Part shown: piece by piece, positions 1 through 8,598 of the stretch
Layout: the number at the start of each line of letters is the position of its first letter
Numbering within the stretch: the first letter of the stretch is position 1
Assembly (NCBI GenBank): GCA_020632575.1
Contig: JACKFH010000008.1
Span: 1 to 64,000 of the forward strand
Source: Candidatus Omnitrophota bacterium
GTDB taxonomy: Bacteria > Hinthialibacterota > Hinthialibacteria > OLB16
Length of the DNA stretch: 64,000 nucleotides
Direction: 5' to 3'
Notes under the pieces: model-generated
What the model was told of the DNA's origin: nothing
The model's database searches: none
The model's input: the letters and a program-made list of their open reading frames with translations, nothing else
Program-made: the position numbers and the translations under genes

Positions 1-585
1 AAAGACCTCGGTGACCGACCAACCGTGGGCATGGGCAATCTGTTCGAATTCCTCTAATCGGTTGAAATACCGTTGGGGTTTGACTTTTCTAACCGCGCAC
101 TTGGCAATATGCTTTAAGTGCTCGCCGCTGAGTTTCGATTTATAGGTGATTGTCACCGCTAATTTTGACACTCGAAACATCTCTCCCAGGATTTCCGACC
201 GAACCTCGGTGGTCGGAAGGTGATGGAAGAAGCGGGCCGAAAAGACCCCCTCAAACGAGTCTGTTTCGAAGGGCAACCGTTCGGCCTCGAAACAGACCGC
301 TGGAGCGTCGAGATCCATTTCCATGGCCTTCTCCAGCATCGGTTTCGAGAAGTCGCCAGCGAACAGTTCGATCCCCGGCCCGGCTAATTCGGGAAGATGG
401 CGCCCATTGCCGCACGCAAGATCGAGAATCCGTCCCTCGTGAACGACTTCGTGCAGTTTGTTGGCGCACCAGTCAGTCACCAAACCGCTCGATTGACCGG
501 GTTGACGCCGACGTCTCTCCGCCTCGGTTTCACGGGAAAATCTTTCGCGGGCTACGTACATGGGCCGAGACTGCGAGTTGCTCAT
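1..585 (-). CDS. Class I SAM-dependent methyltransferase (partial, runs off left edge)
   Basis: An open frame on the minus strand starts at ATG 585-583 and is still open at base 1, so only the first 195 codons are visible. It shows the Rossmann motif I (ILDLACGNG, about residues 53-61), an acidic residue after the second strand (LFAGDFSKP) and a post-motif segment LPFETDSFEGVFSARFFHHL. This is the layout of UbiE/Methyltransf_11-type cytoplasmic methyltransferases; the substrate cannot be read. Its ATG overlaps the FecR stop as ATGA (582-585), so it is probably the third gene of the sigma-FecR operon and translationally coupled. The family is well supported; the exact role is unknown. Confidence 0.8.
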   Translation of the reverse strand, partial: MSNSQSRPMYVARERFSRETEAERRRRQPGQSSGLVTDWCANKLHEVVHEGRILDLACGNGRHLPELAGPGIELFAGDFSKPMLEKAMEMDLDAPAVCFEAERLPFETDSFEGVFSARFFHHLPTTEVRSEILGEMFRVSKLAVTITYKSKLSGEHLKHIAKCAVRKVKPQRYFNRLEEFEQIAHAHGWSVTEVF

Positions 586-1454
586 TCCGACCTCTCCCCA
601 TTCGAACTTGACAACCAAGAAGGACGCAAATTCTGGGGAGGGTTAGTCCTTACAACGGGGGGCAGGAATGGTTTGCTGCTCGAGTAAACGCCGACTTGAC
701 CGGGATCGATTTCAACTTCGCCCCCTTTGGTCAGGACTCTGACTCGACCGCTTGTGACTGGCACCAGCACTTCATCCTCTTGGTAGCGGGTTCCGAAGGA
801 GGTTCCCAAAACCAGGACATCCGCTCCCCTTGTCTCCACCTCGAACTCCCCATTCCCCTTTGCGATTTCGAACCAGGTTTCCCCAGTGTTGTGGTGCAAC
901 AGACGTTTTGCCTCCAGGCGCACTTCCGTCGATTCGTTGAGAAAAACGTCGTTGCTTTCCTCAAGGCGAAGATGGAGTCGCGAATTCGGTTCGGTCCGGA
1001 CCAAGTCGCCTCGGTGAACCAGCGCCCCTTCGCCTAAGGGCTCGCTTGTCCGAGATCCGAACCTCCGGACCGTCGCTTCCCCATCCAGTGAGGCGACTCT
1101 TCCGATGCCGGCTGGCTGAAAGGCGTTCCAGGCGAGAATCGCGACGAAACAGGCGGCCACCGCGATAGAGGCGACTTTGAAAGTGGGAATTAACCAAGGT
1201 GTTTTGGCCTCTTTAGCCGGAGTGGGAAGTTGAATCGGGGCCCTTCCTGGCGATTTCCGTTGGAGGCCGACACGTGGCTCGTCGGTGGAGAAGACCTCGC
1301 CGAAGAAACGGACTTCCTGGATTCGCCCCTGACACTCACGGCAAGAATTGATGTGAGATCGAATCGGGTCGGAGGAGCGCAACGACTCCCACTCGCCGGA
1401 GAGAATCGGTTCCGCGGCGCGTTCACACATATCGGGGATTTGGCTGTTCATCAT
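582..1454 (-). CDS. FecR-type anti-sigma factor with zinc-finger N-terminus
   Basis: This 290 aa protein is a transmembrane regulator expected to hold the adjacent ECF sigma factor inactive. The cytoplasmic N-terminus carries an H-x3-C-x2-C motif (H34, C38, C41) typical of ZAS anti-sigma domains. A single membrane helix follows at about residues 91-112. The periplasmic part (about 118-250) is a FecR domain, visible in GALVHRGDLVRT, the LxLEESNDVFLNESTEV stretch and VLGTSFGTR. The sigma stop codon and this ATG share one base (1454), so the two are coupled. The signal it senses is unknown; no TonB receptor is adjacent, unlike classical FecIRA. Confidence 0.85.
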   Translation of the reverse strand: MMNSQIPDMCERAAEPILSGEWESLRSSDPIRSHINSCRECQGRIQEVRFFGEVFSTDEPRVGLQRKSPGRAPIQLPTPAKEAKTPWLIPTFKVASIAVAACFVAILAWNAFQPAGIGRVASLDGEATVRRFGSRTSEPLGEGALVHRGDLVRTEPNSRLHLRLEESNDVFLNESTEVRLEAKRLLHHNTGETWFEIAKGNGEFEVETRGADVLVLGTSFGTRYQEDEVLVPVTSGRVRVLTKGGEVEIDPGQVGVYSSSKPFLPPVVRTNPPQNLRPSWLSSSNGERSE

Positions 1455-2038
1455 TATTCGCCGGGCTCCAACTCCGAAAACGCGTACCCTTTCTCCTCGA
1501 GAAAAATCTTCATCTTTTTGGTCGCGCGGAATATTTTCGCGCAGACTGTTCCAACCGGAAGCGATTGGGTTTTAGCGATCTCCGAAGTGGACAGCCCTCC
1601 AAAAAAACGGAGGGTAACCAATTCCATGGAGTGCTCATCCAAATCCTCGAGCGCCTCCGCCAAGATATTTTCCATCTCGCGGATGCCGACTCTCTGACGC
1701 GCCACCGATGGGACCGGAAGAGGTAGAACCCCTTCTGAAGAGTCATCATGACTGGCAATCGGGATTTCTTTCTCGCGCCAGCGTTTCGCTTTCCGAACTT
1801 CGTCGATCACAAGATTCCTCGCGATTCTAAACAGCCAAGTCATGATTTCCGATTCGGTGTCCGGAATTTTTTTGGCGTTCATGGCGCGCAGGACCACCTC
1901 CTGGGCCAGATCTTCGGCCGGGAGCGAACCCCGAGTCAGATAACGCAGGAATCTGCGAACCGCGGCGTGGTTCTCTTGAAGGACGCTCTTCAGGAGATCC
2001 TGTGAGTCCGATTTCTTCGGTTCCTGACTCGATGCCAT
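1454..2038 (-). CDS. ECF-family RNA polymerase sigma factor
   Basis: This 194 aa protein has the two-domain sigma-70 layout. Region 2 is at about residues 30-95 (AEDLAQEVVLRAM followed by TWLFRIARNLVIDEVR). Region 4 is at about 130-185 (LVTLRFFGGLSTSEIAKTQSLPVGTV, a helix-turn-helix). It is the first gene of a minus-strand operon with FecR and a methyltransferase. Divergent to it, about 200 bp away, is a pseudopilin gene, an obvious candidate target. A paralogous sigma/FecR pair lies at 8014-9404. Family assignment is firm; regulon is inference. Confidence 0.88.
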   Translation of the reverse strand: MASSQEPKKSDSQDLLKSVLQENHAAVRRFLRYLTRGSLPAEDLAQEVVLRAMNAKKIPDTESEIMTWLFRIARNLVIDEVRKAKRWREKEIPIASHDDSSEGVLPLPVPSVARQRVGIREMENILAEALEDLDEHSMELVTLRFFGGLSTSEIAKTQSLPVGTVCAKIFRATKKMKIFLEEKGYAFSELEPGE

Positions 2039-2236
2039 TTAAATCGCTTTCATTGAGGAGTAACGCCAGCCGCGATCCATCTATTGCGGCGGTTTTTCAA
2101 AGGTTTTTCTAAGTCTTACATTATCAACCTTTTGGAAATGTTTTTCTATCCTCTTCGCTAAGTCCATTCTGTCTTGAAGTCTTTCGTTCCATCGAACGCG
2201 CTTGGTGATATAATCGTAGAAGGGACGCTCTTATTC

Positions 2237-2929
2237 ATGTTAAGGACTATTCGACCGATCGCGCCACATTCCACTCCGATCAGGGGGTTCACTCTGATCG
2301 AACTCTTAATCGTCATATCCATCATTCTTGTGCTCGTGGCCATCGCACTTCCGCATTTCATGAATTCGATCACCCGCGCCAAAGTGGTCAAGGCCCGAGG
2401 CGATCTCCGAGCCCTGAATGTCGGTCTCGACAGTTATTTCATCGATTGGAAAGTCTATCCGTGCGAATCCGAGGCCGAATACCTGTCGGTCGAGCATTTC
2501 GAGGCGGGTCTGACATGGCTAACCAGCCCGATCGCCTACCTGACCACTCTCCCTGAGGACCCCTTCGAGGGGAATTCGCTTGAATCCATCAGCTATGAGT
2601 TGGGTGGAGTCGAGATTCCGTTCGAGGAGCGCCCGGGGGGGTTGCTCGCAATGTGGGTTTTGCACAGTTATGGCCCGGATTCCCCGATTGAGGAGAACTC
2701 GACCTCTCGTCCTAACTACAAGATCACAGGCAACGGCAGAGTCGCTTCCTATTCGGCCACAAATGGGACTCGAAGCGCCGGAGACATATCGATTTATGGG
2801 GGTGACGCCCGATACATGGGTGTGGTGATCGACTTCGCCGACCCCAACCTTCTCGAGACGGCGGATAAGCCGGGGATCGACATCGATGGCCAGTTATACC
2901 TAGGGCAGTTTCCGCCTCCCGTCCAGTGA
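2237..2929 (+). CDS. Type II secretion/type IV pilin-like pseudopilin
   Basis: The protein has a prepilin leader cut at G17|F18 followed by FTLIELLIVISIILVL, the class III prepilin signal and hydrophobic stem, with E at mature position 5. The globular part has RGDLRALNVGLDSYFIDWKVYP, as in major-pseudopilin-like proteins. Near the C-terminus it carries YGPDS ... YSATNGTRSAGDI, a diverged form of a signature shared with the pseudopilins at 4593 and 9448. I start it at ATG 2237 (230 aa) rather than at the upstream in-frame ATG 2174, because the leader is then normal in length and a purine-rich AGAAGG lies just upstream. It is divergent from the ECF/FecR operon. It could serve a T2SS or a surface filament. 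Confidence 0.8.
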   Translation: MLRTIRPIAPHSTPIRGFTLIELLIVISIILVLVAIALPHFMNSITRAKVVKARGDLRALNVGLDSYFIDWKVYPCESEAEYLSVEHFEAGLTWLTSPIAYLTTLPEDPFEGNSLESISYELGGVEIPFEERPGGLLAMWVLHSYGPDSPIEENSTSRPNYKITGNGRVASYSATNGTRSAGDISIYGGDARYMGVVIDFADPNLLETADKPGIDIDGQLYLGQFPPPVQ

Positions 2930-3052
2930 ATCCTTCCCAGGACCAATTTCAGCCTCCGTGCAATAGAGTTCTCGGGAAGATCGTTCTCTTTGAAAAAGGG
3001 CTGTCATGTCGAAGTGAAGTCCCGAAAGAATCCCAGGAGAATAAAAGGGTCA

Positions 3053-4102
3053 ATGAGTATCGTTTTAACCGGATCGACTGGAACTGTCGGCTCTTATTTA
3101 GCCTATCGTCTCCTACGTCAGGGACGCCCTCTTGTCTTGGTGGGGAGGGGATCCGATTTCCAAGCGAGAGCCAAGGCGAGGATTGAGTCCTGGGGGCCCC
3201 TTTTAACTTGGAGACAGGTTCGATTTCTCGATTGGGCGGAGGTGCAATCTTCCTTTGAAAAGCAAGATTTCTCCCCATCCCATCTCGTTCACTCCGCGGC
3301 CGACACGAACCTCAGCCTGAAAACCGCTAAGAATCAGGTTCAAACCAACTTGGACCTTCTCGACCGAGCCTTGCACCTCTGCCGGCTTTGGGAGATTCCG
3401 CGCATCGATTTCTTGAGCAGCGCCTATGCCTGCGGAAGCCACCGGGGCCCCATTCCGGAGTCCCGCTTGCCGAGGCCAGAGTTCTTCCGTAATCCCTACG
3501 AGGAAAGCAAATGGGAATGCGAGGAAAGGATTTTCGGACTCGATTCGGAATTCCCCCGCACACGAGTCATTCATCGCCCCTCTCTCATCCTTCCTCCGAT
3601 TCTCCACATCAAGGGCAATGCGCCCAGGGCCTTTGGACGGCTCTTTGAGAAACTTCGCTTTCTCTCGCACAGGACTCGAAGTGGAGATCTGTCGGTATCG
3701 ATCCCTTTGGGGGGGCGAATTGGATTTGTCTCTCTCATTGCCTTTATTGATGATTTCCTTTCCGTCATGGACCAGGATATGGGCCTTGCCACTCATGTCT
3801 TCCACTATACCAGTTCGGAGTCTCCCTCGATTTCGACGTGGACCGACTGGATTCGTGAATCCATCCCCGACCTAAGGGTCCAAATCCGTCCGACATGCCC
3901 CGCTGGGAAACGGATTCTCGGCGAGTTGGAACCGTATCTTCGGAACGATTTTGTTTTCGAACAATCGAAATTGAGTCGATTAACCGGAAAGAATGTCTCC
4001 TCGAGTTCGCCGCTAACCGAGAAATATTTTCGCGCCCTCATTCATGGTTTGCTTAGTTCGACTGGCAGTGTCCAGAACCGAGCAGTGGAGGTGGAAGGTT
4101 AG
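3053..4102 (+). CDS. NAD(P)-dependent extended SDR / thioester-reductase-like protein
   Basis: The frame opens with a Rossmann glycine motif GSTGTVGSYLAYRLL (about residues 6-20). It has the extended-SDR catalytic pair Y-x3-K in NPYEESKWE and LVHSAADTNLSLKTAKNQVQTNL, which matches NAD_binding_4 (male-sterility/thioester reductase) proteins rather than sugar epimerases. I use ATG 3053 (349 aa) with AGGAGA upstream, instead of ATG 2990, because the Rossmann strand should begin at the N-terminus. It lies between two pseudopilins and 2 nt before a lipoprotein gene, so all are probably co-transcribed. The substrate is unknown; a fatty-acyl or polyketide thioester is one option. Confidence 0.72.
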   Translation: MSIVLTGSTGTVGSYLAYRLLRQGRPLVLVGRGSDFQARAKARIESWGPLLTWRQVRFLDWAEVQSSFEKQDFSPSHLVHSAADTNLSLKTAKNQVQTNLDLLDRALHLCRLWEIPRIDFLSSAYACGSHRGPIPESRLPRPEFFRNPYEESKWECEERIFGLDSEFPRTRVIHRPSLILPPILHIKGNAPRAFGRLFEKLRFLSHRTRSGDLSVSIPLGGRIGFVSLIAFIDDFLSVMDQDMGLATHVFHYTSSESPSISTWTDWIRESIPDLRVQIRPTCPAGKRILGELEPYLRNDFVFEQSKLSRLTGKNVSSSSPLTEKYFRALIHGLLSSTGSVQNRAVEVEG

Positions 4103-4104
4103 AG

Positions 4105-4596
4105 ATGAGACATTTCTCCCACCCACTTTTAATATTAATTTTGATCGTGAACCTCTTCGGCTGTTCAAAGACGTTTTGGCAAGATGAACCCACCCATCGA
4201 ATTGTCGACACGGAAACCACTTCCTTCGATTTCAATTCCAAATTCGGAGAAGACCAGATCGCATTGCTTCAACAACGAGCCGACACTTTGGGGAAAGAGC
4301 CCACCGAGTCCCAAACGGTCATTGTCCTGGATACATTAAACATGGAACTTGAGAGAGAGCCGATTAAGAACGCATCTCTCAGCCAAGGGCTGCGATCAAT
4401 CCTAGTCGACCTTTTGAAGGATCCCTCGGAAGACGTTCGCTTCCGGTCCGCCGAGATCTTGGGAAGAATTGCCACCGAAAGGGAGGAGGCGGCGCTCATC
4501 CGAGCGAGTTCCTCCGACCCAAGCCAGTCCGTGCGTGAAATGGCCTCGGAGGCGATGGAACTCAGAGGTCTTGGAACCGAGGTTTGGAGCGAATGA
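4105..4596 (+). CDS. HEAT-repeat lipoprotein
   Basis: This 163 aa protein has a lipoprotein signal with lipobox LFGC (C20), so it should be membrane-anchored and face the periplasm. The C-terminal half (about residues 85-155) has HEAT/PBS-like helical repeats, for example LLKDPSEDVRFRSAEILGRIA followed by a second copy ending VREMASEAMELRG. HEAT repeats are protein-binding scaffolds. It is 2 nt from the reductase upstream and overlaps the next pseudopilin by ATGA (4593-4596). That coupling suggests a scaffold or pilotin-like role for the pseudopilin system, which is inference. Confidence 0.7.
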   Translation: MRHFSHPLLILILIVNLFGCSKTFWQDEPTHRIVDTETTSFDFNSKFGEDQIALLQQRADTLGKEPTESQTVIVLDTLNMELEREPIKNASLSQGLRSILVDLLKDPSEDVRFRSAEILGRIATEREEAALIRASSSDPSQSVREMASEAMELRGLGTEVWSE

Positions 4597-5255
4597 ACCG
4601 ACGAGGATTCACCTTGCTCGAGCTCCTGATTGTCAGTGCGATCATTGGAATCTTAGTCGCCATTGCATTTCCCCAGTACCGAACCGCGCGTATCAGAAGC
4701 CAGGTTGTGGTCGCCGAGTCCCACCTCCGTGGCGTCGAAACGGCTTTGGATCTATTCGCCTCCGACCACCGCGGCCAATACCCTTCGACCTTGCCTCAAT
4801 CTCCCTTCGATCCCCTCGCTCTCCTTTCGGCCTATCAACTCCGGGTTCTGACCACCCCGACGCCTTACCTGACCCCGCAAGCCTTGAACGATCCCTTTGG
4901 AGTGGTCGAATCCCAACTCAACACGCCGTCCCTCTCCGCTGGAAACGATTTTCCAAAGTTTCTTCAACCGAACGTCGAAAGGAGCCTCCTTTATTTTCAC
5001 TACCCATCGCTCGCCGCCCGCCTTCAAGCCCCTGGGGTTGCCTTGGCGGGATCGGGTATTGTGAGCATCGGTCCCGACCGTAAGGACTCTCTGGGAGCCT
5101 ATCGCCCGTTCGGGATGGATCTCTTTCGCTCCACCTTCGCCTCGCTTGGATACGAATCTCCTTATGACACCGTCTACTCCCCCACCAACGGTATCTCCAG
5201 CAAAGGCGATATCGCCCGGTTTGTGGGCGAGGCCAAACGCTTCCGAGTTCCGTGA
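4593..5255 (+). CDS. Pseudopilin with conserved GPDRKDS/PTNG C-terminus
   Basis: The 220 aa protein starts at the ATGA overlap (ATG 4593) and has a short prepilin leader cut at G5|F6, then FTLLELLIVSAIIGILVAIAF. The mature domain contains the stretch NVERSLLYFHYPS and ends with SIGPDRKDSLGAYRPF, YSPTNGISSKGDI and GEAKRF. The same blocks occur almost unchanged in the pseudopilin at 9448, so the two are close paralogues. It is the last gene of the 2237-5255 operon. It is likely processed by a prepilin peptidase not in this window. The function of the C-terminal domain is unknown. Confidence 0.85.
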   Translation: MNRRGFTLLELLIVSAIIGILVAIAFPQYRTARIRSQVVVAESHLRGVETALDLFASDHRGQYPSTLPQSPFDPLALLSAYQLRVLTTPTPYLTPQALNDPFGVVESQLNTPSLSAGNDFPKFLQPNVERSLLYFHYPSLAARLQAPGVALAGSGIVSIGPDRKDSLGAYRPFGMDLFRSTFASLGYESPYDTVYSPTNGISSKGDIARFVGEAKRFRVP

Positions 5256-5650
5256 TCTGAATCTGTTCGATCAATCTGCCATTATCTCGTGCTTCGATCC
5301 CCTTCTCATTTGGATCCCACAAAGGACCCGAGCGTTCCGGGGTGGGAGATTCCGCAAGGTCCTCCCGCGGGTGGCATCCCGTAATTCTTGTTGAGTTCGC
5401 TGGAATTAATATGAATGCCAAGAAAATCTGGCGGTGTTGGGTGAATTCAGTTGGTGGAACCGCCGAATACTCCACGACTGATGGGGTAGGTATACTTTGA
5501 TCAAGGTCAATGCCTCCAATTGTCGGTCATATCGGATTGGAATTAAGGAAGGGGATTCAGAGTGCCGCATTCAACCTTCGTGGAACCCAGGGACGGTTCC
5601 ATGTCCGCCCCTGGGTTCCCGGCCTCTCTCAAAAGCCGAAGGTGATCATT
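5256..5650. other. Convergent intergenic region with a hairpin
   Basis: No gene is visible between the convergent pseudopilin (plus) and DUF5666 protein (minus). It holds one clear structure: arms at 5582-5592 and 5609-5619 (GGAACCCAGGG / CCCTGGGTTCC) form an 11 bp perfect stem with a 16 nt loop. Neither side has a U-tract, so it is a possible but weak bidirectional terminator. Confidence 0.45.
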
Positions 5651-7717
5651 TTAGTTTCTACGACTCTTCCATCTCTGGGAGAAGAGAATGAGGTCATCCG
5701 AGGTGGTCATGTTGTCTCCATTCAGGTCGATGTGGACCCCTCTCCTGGAGAGTTCATGGACCATCTCGAGGATATCGTGTTCTTCGATTTCTCCGTCATC
5801 GTCCAGATCGTAGTCGTCCGAATCCTTGACCTCGATCTTGGTGGCGATGGGGATGCCTCCACTCGCGCAATATTTCACTTTGAGAACGTCGCCTTCCTGC
5901 AAGTCGCCCAAAGTGAGCGGTTGGTTGGTGCGGTCGTCCTCAATCTTGGTTTGATCGTTCACTTGGACTTGGACAATTCCCACCGATATGGTTGAAGTGT
6001 CGAGATCGATCATGGTTAGAGTTCCACGGACCTTTGACTCGCAGTCCTCATGATCCTCGTCCTTAAGGATGATTTGTTTCGCTTGGATCGTGGAATCCGG
6101 TCCTAGACAACCCTTCACTTTGACAAAGTCACCCTCCATGAGGTCGCTGAATTCCAGGGGAGTGTTCTTCTCGTCGCGAATGGTCGCTCCGGTCGCGGTA
6201 ATGTATTTGCCATGGACCGTGAGAGCGGTGAGTTGAAGGTCAATCATTTCGATCCGTCCTTCAACTTCGGCTTCGCACTCGTGGCGATCGTCGCCATCTT
6301 CCAGTTTGATCCTTTCCGCGAGAGGAGGAACGCCGCCACGCGGGCAATACTTGACTTCCACAACGTCGCCGATAGCGAGAAAGGAAAGCGCGATCGGATT
6401 CTTTTCGTGGTCCAGGAGTTCTGTCGAGGAACCGATCCTCAACAGGACATCCCCCACCACAATGGTCCCGGAAGCTTCATCGATATTGGAAACGACTCCC
6501 CTGAACTCAGCCTCGCACTCGTCCTCATGGCCATCCTCGAACTTCACTTTGCAGGCCAGAACCATGCCCTCGCTAATCGGGTCGCCCTCCACTTCGACAA
6601 AATTCCCCACCGAGAAGTAGTCGATCGACACCGTTTCCCCATGGTCGCCACGGAAGAACGTGTTGGCGTCGGTTTCCACAACGATGCCGCGGACAACCAT
6701 CGTTCCAAGGGTGGCGTCGATTTCCGAGATGGCTCCCTGGAAATCTTTTTCGCACCGACCGTGGTCGTCATCATCGTCATCGTCGTCGTCATCGTCATCA
6801 CCATGGTCGTCATCATCGTCATCGTCACCCTGGTTCTGATGGTCATCGATGCGGACTCGGTCGGCCAGAATGGAGCCGTCGCTTTGCGTTTCCCCACGAA
6901 CCTCAACCAGGAGACCCTCCATCAAATCGTTGAACCCGATGGGGTTTCGGTCATCGTCGAGGAACTCGGTGCTCCCGTTGGTTCGGATCAACGTTCCATT
7001 GAGTAGGAAACTCAAGTCGCCCACGTTCAAACCGGAAAGAGAACCCTTGATTTCCACTTCCCCCTCAGGCGTTTCCGTCTCTGTCGGTTCCGGAGACTCG
7101 GTTTCGGTGGGTTCAATGGTCTCGGTCGGTTCGGGAGTTTCCGTTTCCGTCGGCTCTATCGTCTCAGTCGGCTGAGTGGCAACTGTCTCGGTCGGCGTCG
7201 GAGTTTCTATGGCCGGAGTGGTGTTCGTTGCGGTTGGCTCAACGGTGTTTGTAGGTTCGGGCGTATTGGTGAGCGCGGGCGCGGTTGTGTCCGTGGCGGT
7301 AGGCTCGATGGTATTCGTCGCCGTCGGGGTGGATGTCGGTTCGGGTGTGTTCGTGGCCGTGGGATCCGGGAAATTATCGAAAGAACCTGGATTGGTGACA
7401 TCGGATGAGTTTCCCGGATTGGCATCTCCCTGACTCCAAGTCCCATTGGGATCCAGCAATTCTTCGCCGTTGGTGCGGCCATCGCCATCCGAATCTAGGT
7501 TTGCCAGAGAGGCGGACCATGCCTTGCCGTTATTGCTGAAGGCCGTTCCAAAAGGGTTTCGGCTCGGAATACTCGTGGTGTGGCAGGTGAAGCAGGAGAA
7601 AGCGCCGCTGTTTGGAATTCGAGATAGAAACGTGTCCTTGGCCGGAGAGGCATCAGGAAAGATGAGGATGGACACCGCAAAAAGAGATAACGGAATCAAC
7701 TTGTTGAATAAACGCAC
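5651..7717 (-). CDS. Secreted monohaem, Thr/Pro-linker, DUF5666-repeat protein with dockerin-like C-terminus
   Basis: A strong Shine-Dalgarno (AAGGAGG) lies 9 nt before GTG 7717, so I start there (688 aa) and not at the upstream ATG. Domains in order: signal peptide (1-25); one CxxCH haem site (FTCHTT) followed by a thrombospondin-3-like DSDGDGRTNGEELLDP; a Thr/Pro/Glu linker (about 100-215); a first DUF5666-like repeat; an Asp-rich block (6761-6830); four more DUF5666-like repeats, each ending near LMEGDFVKVKG or an equivalent; and two dockerin-like calcium loops (DLDDDGEIEEHD and DLNGDNMTTSDD) ending in LILFSQRWKSR. It is probably exported and surface-attached. The haem could carry electrons, but this is not shown. 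Confidence 0.82.
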   Translation of the reverse strand: MRLFNKLIPLSLFAVSILIFPDASPAKDTFLSRIPNSGAFSCFTCHTTSIPSRNPFGTAFSNNGKAWSASLANLDSDGDGRTNGEELLDPNGTWSQGDANPGNSSDVTNPGSFDNFPDPTATNTPEPTSTPTATNTIEPTATDTTAPALTNTPEPTNTVEPTATNTTPAIETPTPTETVATQPTETIEPTETETPEPTETIEPTETESPEPTETETPEGEVEIKGSLSGLNVGDLSFLLNGTLIRTNGSTEFLDDDRNPIGFNDLMEGLLVEVRGETQSDGSILADRVRIDDHQNQGDDDDDDDHGDDDDDDDDDDDDHGRCEKDFQGAISEIDATLGTMVVRGIVVETDANTFFRGDHGETVSIDYFSVGNFVEVEGDPISEGMVLACKVKFEDGHEDECEAEFRGVVSNIDEASGTIVVGDVLLRIGSSTELLDHEKNPIALSFLAIGDVVEVKYCPRGGVPPLAERIKLEDGDDRHECEAEVEGRIEMIDLQLTALTVHGKYITATGATIRDEKNTPLEFSDLMEGDFVKVKGCLGPDSTIQAKQIILKDEDHEDCESKVRGTLTMIDLDTSTISVGIVQVQVNDQTKIEDDRTNQPLTLGDLQEGDVLKVKYCASGGIPIATKIEVKDSDDYDLDDDGEIEEHDILEMVHELSRRGVHIDLNGDNMTTSDDLILFSQRWKSRRN
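6761..6830 (-). repeat. GAY trinucleotide tract encoding poly-Asp
   Basis: Imperfect GAC/GAT repeats encode two Asp runs separated by His-Gly. They form an acidic, probably calcium-binding stretch inside the DUF5666 protein. Length change by whole triplets would keep the frame. Confidence 0.85.
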
Positions 7718-8013
7718 TGGAAAATCCTCCTTCGACAATAAAATCCAAATGACTGAGAAAGGCCCTTCTCGTGAATGCACCCTTGCCATTCCAGTGGGTA
7801 GGTGTCTCTCCCTTTTCCTTTTTTTACAAACATCCTTCCGAGGCGGGAAAAATCACCTTCGAGGGCCCTTTTCACGGGCGGTATTCAAGAGTTTAATTCC
7901 CTCAATAAACTAGACTTATGGATCTTGAGGGAAAGCCTCCCTCCAAAATGTAAAAATGAAAGCCTTGAAAGGCACTTACGGGTAGAGAGTGAGAAATTGC
8001 CCATTTGTTTTGA

Positions 8014-8598
8014 ATGAACGAAGAGAACTCGATAGAACCTGGTCTTTTTAAGAGATTCCAGAAGGGAGACCAGGATGCCATGTGTGAGGTTTTCAGGCTT
8101 TACCATAAACGCCTCATCGCCTTCATCCGCATTTACACCCGAAATCTCGAGGCCGCGGAGGAAGTGGCGCAAGAGGTTTTTCTGGACGCCTACAATCAAC
8201 GCAAGGAGATCCGAAAGGCCTCCGGGTTGCGTCCTTGGCTGTTCACAGTCGGCAAGAGGAAGGCGATCCGCCTCATGCAACGAAAGGATCAAAGTTTGGT
8301 TATCGCTTTCGATCAGGAGCAACTCGAAGAGTTTGCGGATGGGCATTGCCCCACTCAAGATCGAGATTTGAGGATCAAACAGTCGGGAAGCCTGCTTCAG
8401 GAGGCGATTTCCGGACTGAAGCCTAGAGATAGAGAATTGGTCGCGCTCCGCTTCTTTGGCGGACTGCAAATGAATGAGATCTCGGAAACGATGAACATCC
8501 CGATTGGGAGTGTGGGAGTCTTTTTGAATAGGTCGCTTGAAAAAATTCGGAATTCCCTGGCCTGCCAGGGAATTCGTCCCGAGGATCTAATGGAATGA
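8014..8598 (+). CDS. ECF-family RNA polymerase sigma factor
   Basis: This 194 aa sigma factor has region 2 at about residues 20-90 (EAAEEVAQEVFLDAYNQRKEI, then RPWLFTVGKRKAIRL). Region 4 is at about 135-185 (LVALRFFGGLQMNEISETMNIPIGSV). It is a paralogue of the sigma at 1454-2038; both have the LRFFGGL block. It starts a plus-strand operon with FecR (ATGA overlap), a pseudopilin and an FG-GAP protein. The roughly 300 bp upstream are shared divergently with the DUF5666 gene and show no clear promoter to me. Confidence 0.87.
   Translation: MNEENSIEPGLFKRFQKGDQDAMCEVFRLYHKRLIAFIRIYTRNLEAAEEVAQEVFLDAYNQRKEIRKASGLRPWLFTVGKRKAIRLMQRKDQSLVIAFDQEQLEEFADGHCPTQDRDLRIKQSGSLLQEAISGLKPRDRELVALRFFGGLQMNEISETMNIPIGSVGVFLNRSLEKIRNSLACQGIRPEDLME

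Noticed and set aside
150..611. 153 aa plus-strand open frame
   Set aside because: Antisense to the methyltransferase, which has intact SAM motifs.
6761..6830. Possible CRISPR or minisatellite array
   Set aside because: It is a coding GAY tract in frame with Asp runs, with no spacers.
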